From Polytrichum commune (taxonomy: Eukaryota > Streptophyta > Polytrichopsida > Polytrichales > Polytrichaceae), in assembly GCA_950295325.1 (NCBI GenBank), contig OX485806.1:29824001-29888000 (forward strand): a stretch of 64,000 nt of DNA. Direction: 5' to 3'. Position numbers and translations under genes: made by a program. This document shows, piece after piece, positions 59,991 to 64,000 of this stretch (position 1 is its first letter; each line of letters starts with the position of its first letter). The notes beneath the pieces were generated by a model. The model saw only the letters and a list, made by a program, of their open reading frames with translations. It was not told the origin of the DNA and did no database searches.

Positions 59991-61019
59991 AGTATTTGTT
60001 GTGGCATGTGTGATTTATTTAATTATTTTTTATCCATTCCAGTTTTGCACTGCTGAGCCCTTTTGATTGCTTTGTGAGTTTGTACCTCTAAAAGCTTTGG
60101 ATTACTTGGAATACCTGACTCTCTTGATACTCATTTCCGATTTCACAAACGCAAGAATAATGAGCCAGCCTACCCATTCTTAAGGTTGAATTTGACATGT
60201 AATGATATTCACTCTGATTTTCTCCATGTTTGCCAGCTCCCAAATAAGCATTCCACTTTTGGCACAGGGTCAACATTACACACTTTGAACAATGTTATGT
60301 TGATTAGCCACTTAATCACACTAATTAGATTAGATATAAATCATGTTATTTTCAGGAAGGTGGCAAACAATACATGAAGGTAAGCCCGGAGGCTACTAGC
60401 CTACTCGACAACTGTGCCATTGTTCTTCGAACACTTGCAAATTAGGCCATTTTTTCCTCATCCAATGCCAAGTTGCAACCTTCTTGAACAATGAATGGGA
60501 GGAATCGATCCTTAAGTTACAGATGAACTGGTTGAGTTTGAGGAAAAACATGTTGAAGTTCAAGACGTCAGGAAAATCACCAATCATTTAAGAGGAACCT
60601 ATGGAATATGTGCTTATGAATCATAAGTCAAATCTTCTAGCAACCTCATAACATTATTCAACTGATGAGTTGTGTTCATGGGCCCAGCAGTAGATTCAAG
60701 AATAAAGACAGTGGATGCCGGAATCCCACTGCTTCAGTTTGAATTTGAAGTTTGGGCACCTAAACACACAGCTCAAAGTTGAGTAATGTTATGCGAAGTC
60801 AACTTACAGCTCTTGGAGGCAGTTTCTTCATGGAATCGTGAAACGGAATTATATAATTAGTGGTGTAGAGAGAGAAAATGCCAAGTTTACTTTTAAAATC
60901 GTCCAACCCATGGCCGACATGTTGATCATAGATGGAGCTATTAAAAATAAAGTCTTCAAGTCTTCAAGATGAGGACTTTGTTGTTGAGATACACGTGCCC
61001 TTGAAAGCTAAACTAAATA
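59991..61019. other. Intergenic, no gene seen
   Basis: No supported coding region, RNA or repeat. Confidence 0.45.
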
Positions 61020-61020
61020 A

Positions 61021-61195
61021 GGTCTGAGATGACCCTATACTACCGGATGATAGTCGAGAGGTACCCAAAAGCAAATGGAGTGGTTGACGGTTTGATTCAT
61101 GGCTGTGAAATCTTCTCTCTACTTGATGGGAAATCTAGCAAGTGATCACACGCCTCTTATGTTCCAAGACCAAAATAAAATAAAATAAAATAAAA
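61021..61195 (+). mobile_element. SINE-like element with A-rich tail, copy 2
   Basis: It starts GGTCTGAGATGACCCTA like 33125, has GGTTTGATTC (B-box-like) at 61089-61098 and ends in an (AAAAT)n tail at ~61173-61193. A tRNA-type head with a simple A-rich tail is typical of SINEs. Target duplication is not clear. Confidence 0.55.
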
Positions 61196-63488
61196 GACTG
61201 CACTAAGTAGTCCTAATACTATGGGTGTAAACTTAATGTGGAAATTATTACACTTAATTTTGTATTTAGTGTCACTTCCTATTTGGAATTACGCAATGCT
61301 ATATTTATTTATTGTATATCTCATATTTTGCCAAAAATTGTCAAATTGGTTGTTTGGACATTATAGAACAATACAACTTTGCTTGGTAAAAAACAATACC
61401 AATAGTAAAAAGACATAGGATTGTGTAACTCCAAATAGTAAGTAACACTAAATATCATATTTTGTGTAGTGCAGGCCAAGTGTTCTAATCCCGTAGTTGG
61501 GGTAAATTCAACGTGGGGACAAGGCTAGTCTTCCTTGAGACTTTCGACCAACACCTAACATCCAATAAAACAATCACCTTACATCAAAAGTAGCACCAAC
61601 AAAAAGTAAAAAATAGAAAAGTAGAAAACAACAACCACATTATTTTTTTGGAAAAGAAAATTACTAAAAATTAGTGCGGACCAAAAACTTATGTGACTTA
61701 CATTAATTCCCATTATGAGAATTAGCGTGGGCTCTAGAAAATTAGCTTGGCTCAAAGTAATAGGACCTATTTGGTGAACTAGAGAGGAAGGGCCATCGCG
61801 TTTCAAAGTGGACTATAAGGGCTCCAAGCATTTGTAGCTCAATCCCCACAACCACACAAAGCATATTTCTTTATTTCTTTCTTTCTTTCTTTCTATTTAT
61901 CTTTTTTATCTTTTTTTATCTTTTTTAATTTATTTTTTTATGGCTGTTTGTGCAAATTTTGGAAGTATTTTTGAGACGTGAGACATTCCATTGGACTTCG
62001 ATGGCTGACCCGATCAACAACTTGGACGTTTTTGAGTCCATCATCAATTTGTATCCGAAAGCCACATCATAAGTAGGCCACCGACTTAAGTAGAGTTGTG
62101 GGATAAGTTATTGAACGAGGTCGGTGGTGCTCCAAGTTTATTCCGAAAGCAAACTACACTAAATGGTTTTATTAGTGTGGGTAGAAAATTAGCATGGGCC
62201 ACATTAATTTTCCATTCAAGGTGGAATGACCCTGGGGTCTTGACCCCAGGTTTCCCCTTAGTCTTCATGAAGATTCTCGACCAACACCTTACATACAATG
62301 AAAATTAGTCATCTTACATCAAAAGTAGTACAAAAATAAACAATCTCCTGCAGTTTGGGATTCTTGTCCAAGCTACCCAACCTCCATTTTGAGATTACTC
62401 TGAATTGTTTAGCCACATGTACAAATTGGGGTGTCTAAATGAGGACGTTTTGGCTTGATCTTATATAGAAGTGGAGTGACTCCAGGCAGATTTCCCAAAT
62501 TCAAAGGTTTCAAGTTTGTGGAATTACACAAAGCCACATGACACATGTGGATACTATAATGGACGTACCCTTGGTACACGAGCACTTGTGACATGTGAAA
62601 CTTGGTACAAAAATCCAATTTTCGGCGGGCATGTTATTTTAATTCCAATGAACCTAGTGTGACAAAATTCCCATTCACGAAAAAATGTAACCCACAATCA
62701 ATTGGGTAATTTTTGAAAATTTTCAATGATTTTTTATGATGCCGCCCGGGAGTTCCCTACGTTCACATTTCAAACTGGCATTGAAGATGAGGTTAGAAAC
62801 TCTGTGAAATTTTGATATTACCTAAACATGCTAGTTAACTTTGGATCCATATGGTTGGATATGTGAATACATGACTCACAATTCCCACTAGAGCCAATGA
62901 GTGTGCATTGTATTGGTAAAACCCAAGAAACAAAAGATATGTAGTTGCCGAGCGTTTAGGGGTTAAGAACAAGATACCAAAAAGGCATCATGTGCATGAA
63001 AGAGATTGGACCACATGCTCAAAATTTGGTAACCATTCTAGACTCAATAATCAACATGATTGGGGAGAGGAGGGGGGGGTGTGTGACCAGTTGATGGGCA
63101 CGAGAACCTTCACTTTGAGAATGAATCAAGATATTCATACGAGCTCCAGAATTTACGAGGAACGCATCTACATCCTCGATTTGGAATTGCTAACCATCTT
63201 GCACTAAGTAAGTGTTTCCATAATCCATGTGAAATGGACTAGTAAGAAAACAAAAAACAAAAAAACAAAAAAAAAACAACCATTTAAGAACCATCCAACT
63301 TAGTTTGATTTGTATGAACTTTCAAATGTGCACACAAACATTATTCAGCGACGAGGGCCCTAAGAATAGAACAGTGAATGTGGGAGCTCGATTTGAATTC
63401 GAGTCTCCCTAAGCAACTTTTTCCGATTGTTATATTCTAAGGGCCAATAGAACGAGAGTTGGATGTCAAGTAATGTTATACTTGATTA
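61196..63488. other. Intergenic with minor repeats
   Basis: No gene supported. Pyrimidine-rich microsatellites lie at 61860-61935. A direct partial repeat (CGACCAACACC...CTTACATCAAAAGTAG) occurs at ~61545-61592 and ~62278-62327. A perfect 10 bp-arm hairpin CCTGGGGTCTTGACCCCAGG lies at 62230-62249. 62990-63200 is an inverted copy of the repeat at 8.5-8.8 kb. Confidence 0.55.
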
Positions 63489-63876
63489 GGGCAAGCCCAG
63501 TGACCCTGCACCTGCATCTGCATTTGCGCTTTCTCATCCGCGATGCGGATGCAGATGCAAGATACTGGCCCAGTCACCCTGCTATACCCTAAAATTGGAT
63601 GTAAAATAATACAAGAAGTGCAGAACTCCCTGCATTTCGGCGAGATATGCAGGGAGCTTGCTATCAGCTAAGGACAAACAACTTCATGGCGGCTTTTAAC
63701 TAAAGACAACTCAATATGGTAGGGCCGCAGAAATCTACAAATCATTTTAGAGGAAATTCTGAGGTAGTAAGGTAGAATGAGTGCCAGTTTTGCCTCAGTC
63801 TACATCTGCATTTTGGGTGGAGGCCACTTTTCATTCCCGGATGCAGATGCAAATCCAGGAACGACTGGGCTTGCTC
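63489..63876. mobile_element. PIF/Harbinger-like MITE with TTA duplication
   Basis: Ends GGGCAAGCCCAGTGACCC and, reversed, GAGCAAGCCCAGTCGTTCC, with mirrored GCATCTGCAT just inside. Flanked by TTA (63486-63488 and 63877-63879). 388 bp, no coding capacity. Confidence 0.88.
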
Positions 63877-64000
63877 TTAGTAGTCTATTTAAGCTTATAA
63901 AGAAGAGGGGTGGGTGGGTCCACCATTCCATGAACTTAATTATAAGGCGATGGACCGGAGGTCACACACGGTTCACTTTGCTTCCGTAAAGAAAAGAAAA

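Noticed and set aside
62230-62249. Perfect hairpin CCTGGGGTCTTGACCCCAGG as a terminator or miRNA
   Set aside because: Arms of 10 bp are too short for a miRNA precursor and no gene lies next to it.

Overview
The window is plant nuclear DNA: AT-rich, intron-rich, with TTTAGGG-type telo-box motifs, GT-AG introns, a plant-type cytosolic ribosomal protein gene and many miniature inverted-repeat transposable elements (MITEs). The organism cannot be named from sequence alone. A gene built from repeated (C/Y)(S/T)F-x-P motifs, a pattern I associate with cilium and flagellum proteins, and a TE-like protein of the DUF7869 type suggest a plant with swimming sperm (bryophyte, lycophyte or fern), but this is a weak inference. 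I saw no tRNA or full-length rRNA gene, no CRISPR array and no complete LTR retrotransposon. LAYOUT. 1-7.6 kb: the 3' part of a twelve-exon gene of the F-x-P repeat type (+), with four copies of one ~360 bp palindromic MITE (family A) in its introns. 7.6-10.4 kb: intergenic dispersed repeats. 10.4-32.7 kb: a large inverted duplication. The arms (about 10391-17815 and 25935-32675) each carry an intact three-exon RPS15A (uS8) gene and an intact chromodomain/zinc-finger ORF, in mirror orientation. The ~8.1 kb spacer holds a dehydrin/LEA-like gene (+) with three 45-residue repeats and an intronless ISD11 (LYRM4) gene (-), the 3' end of which has been copied in tandem. 33-37 kb: SINE-like sequence and a third, broken RPS15A copy. 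38.83-52.64 kb: a block bounded by 32 bp near-perfect inverted repeats and GGGAAC-rich arrays. It holds an FCP1-like phosphatase exon and two internally duplicated unknown ORFs on the minus strand, a decayed DUF7869-type gene on the plus strand, and nested MITEs; I propose it is one large DNA transposon. 52.6-57 kb: intergenic, with Harbinger-like and Stowaway-like MITEs. 57.4-59.1 kb: a three-exon glyoxalase-I-like gene whose last exon and 3' flank are tandemly triplicated. 60-64 kb: intergenic, with a SINE-like element and another Harbinger-like MITE. HOW THE GENES RELATE. The conventional genes have unrelated roles (translation, Fe-S cluster assembly, stress tolerance, glyoxalase-type chemistry) and there is no operon-like logic. 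The main interest is structural: the palindromic duplication with contrasting constraint on its two gene pairs, MITE insertions dated by empty sites, tandem copying of gene 3' ends at two unrelated loci, and the candidate 13.8 kb element.
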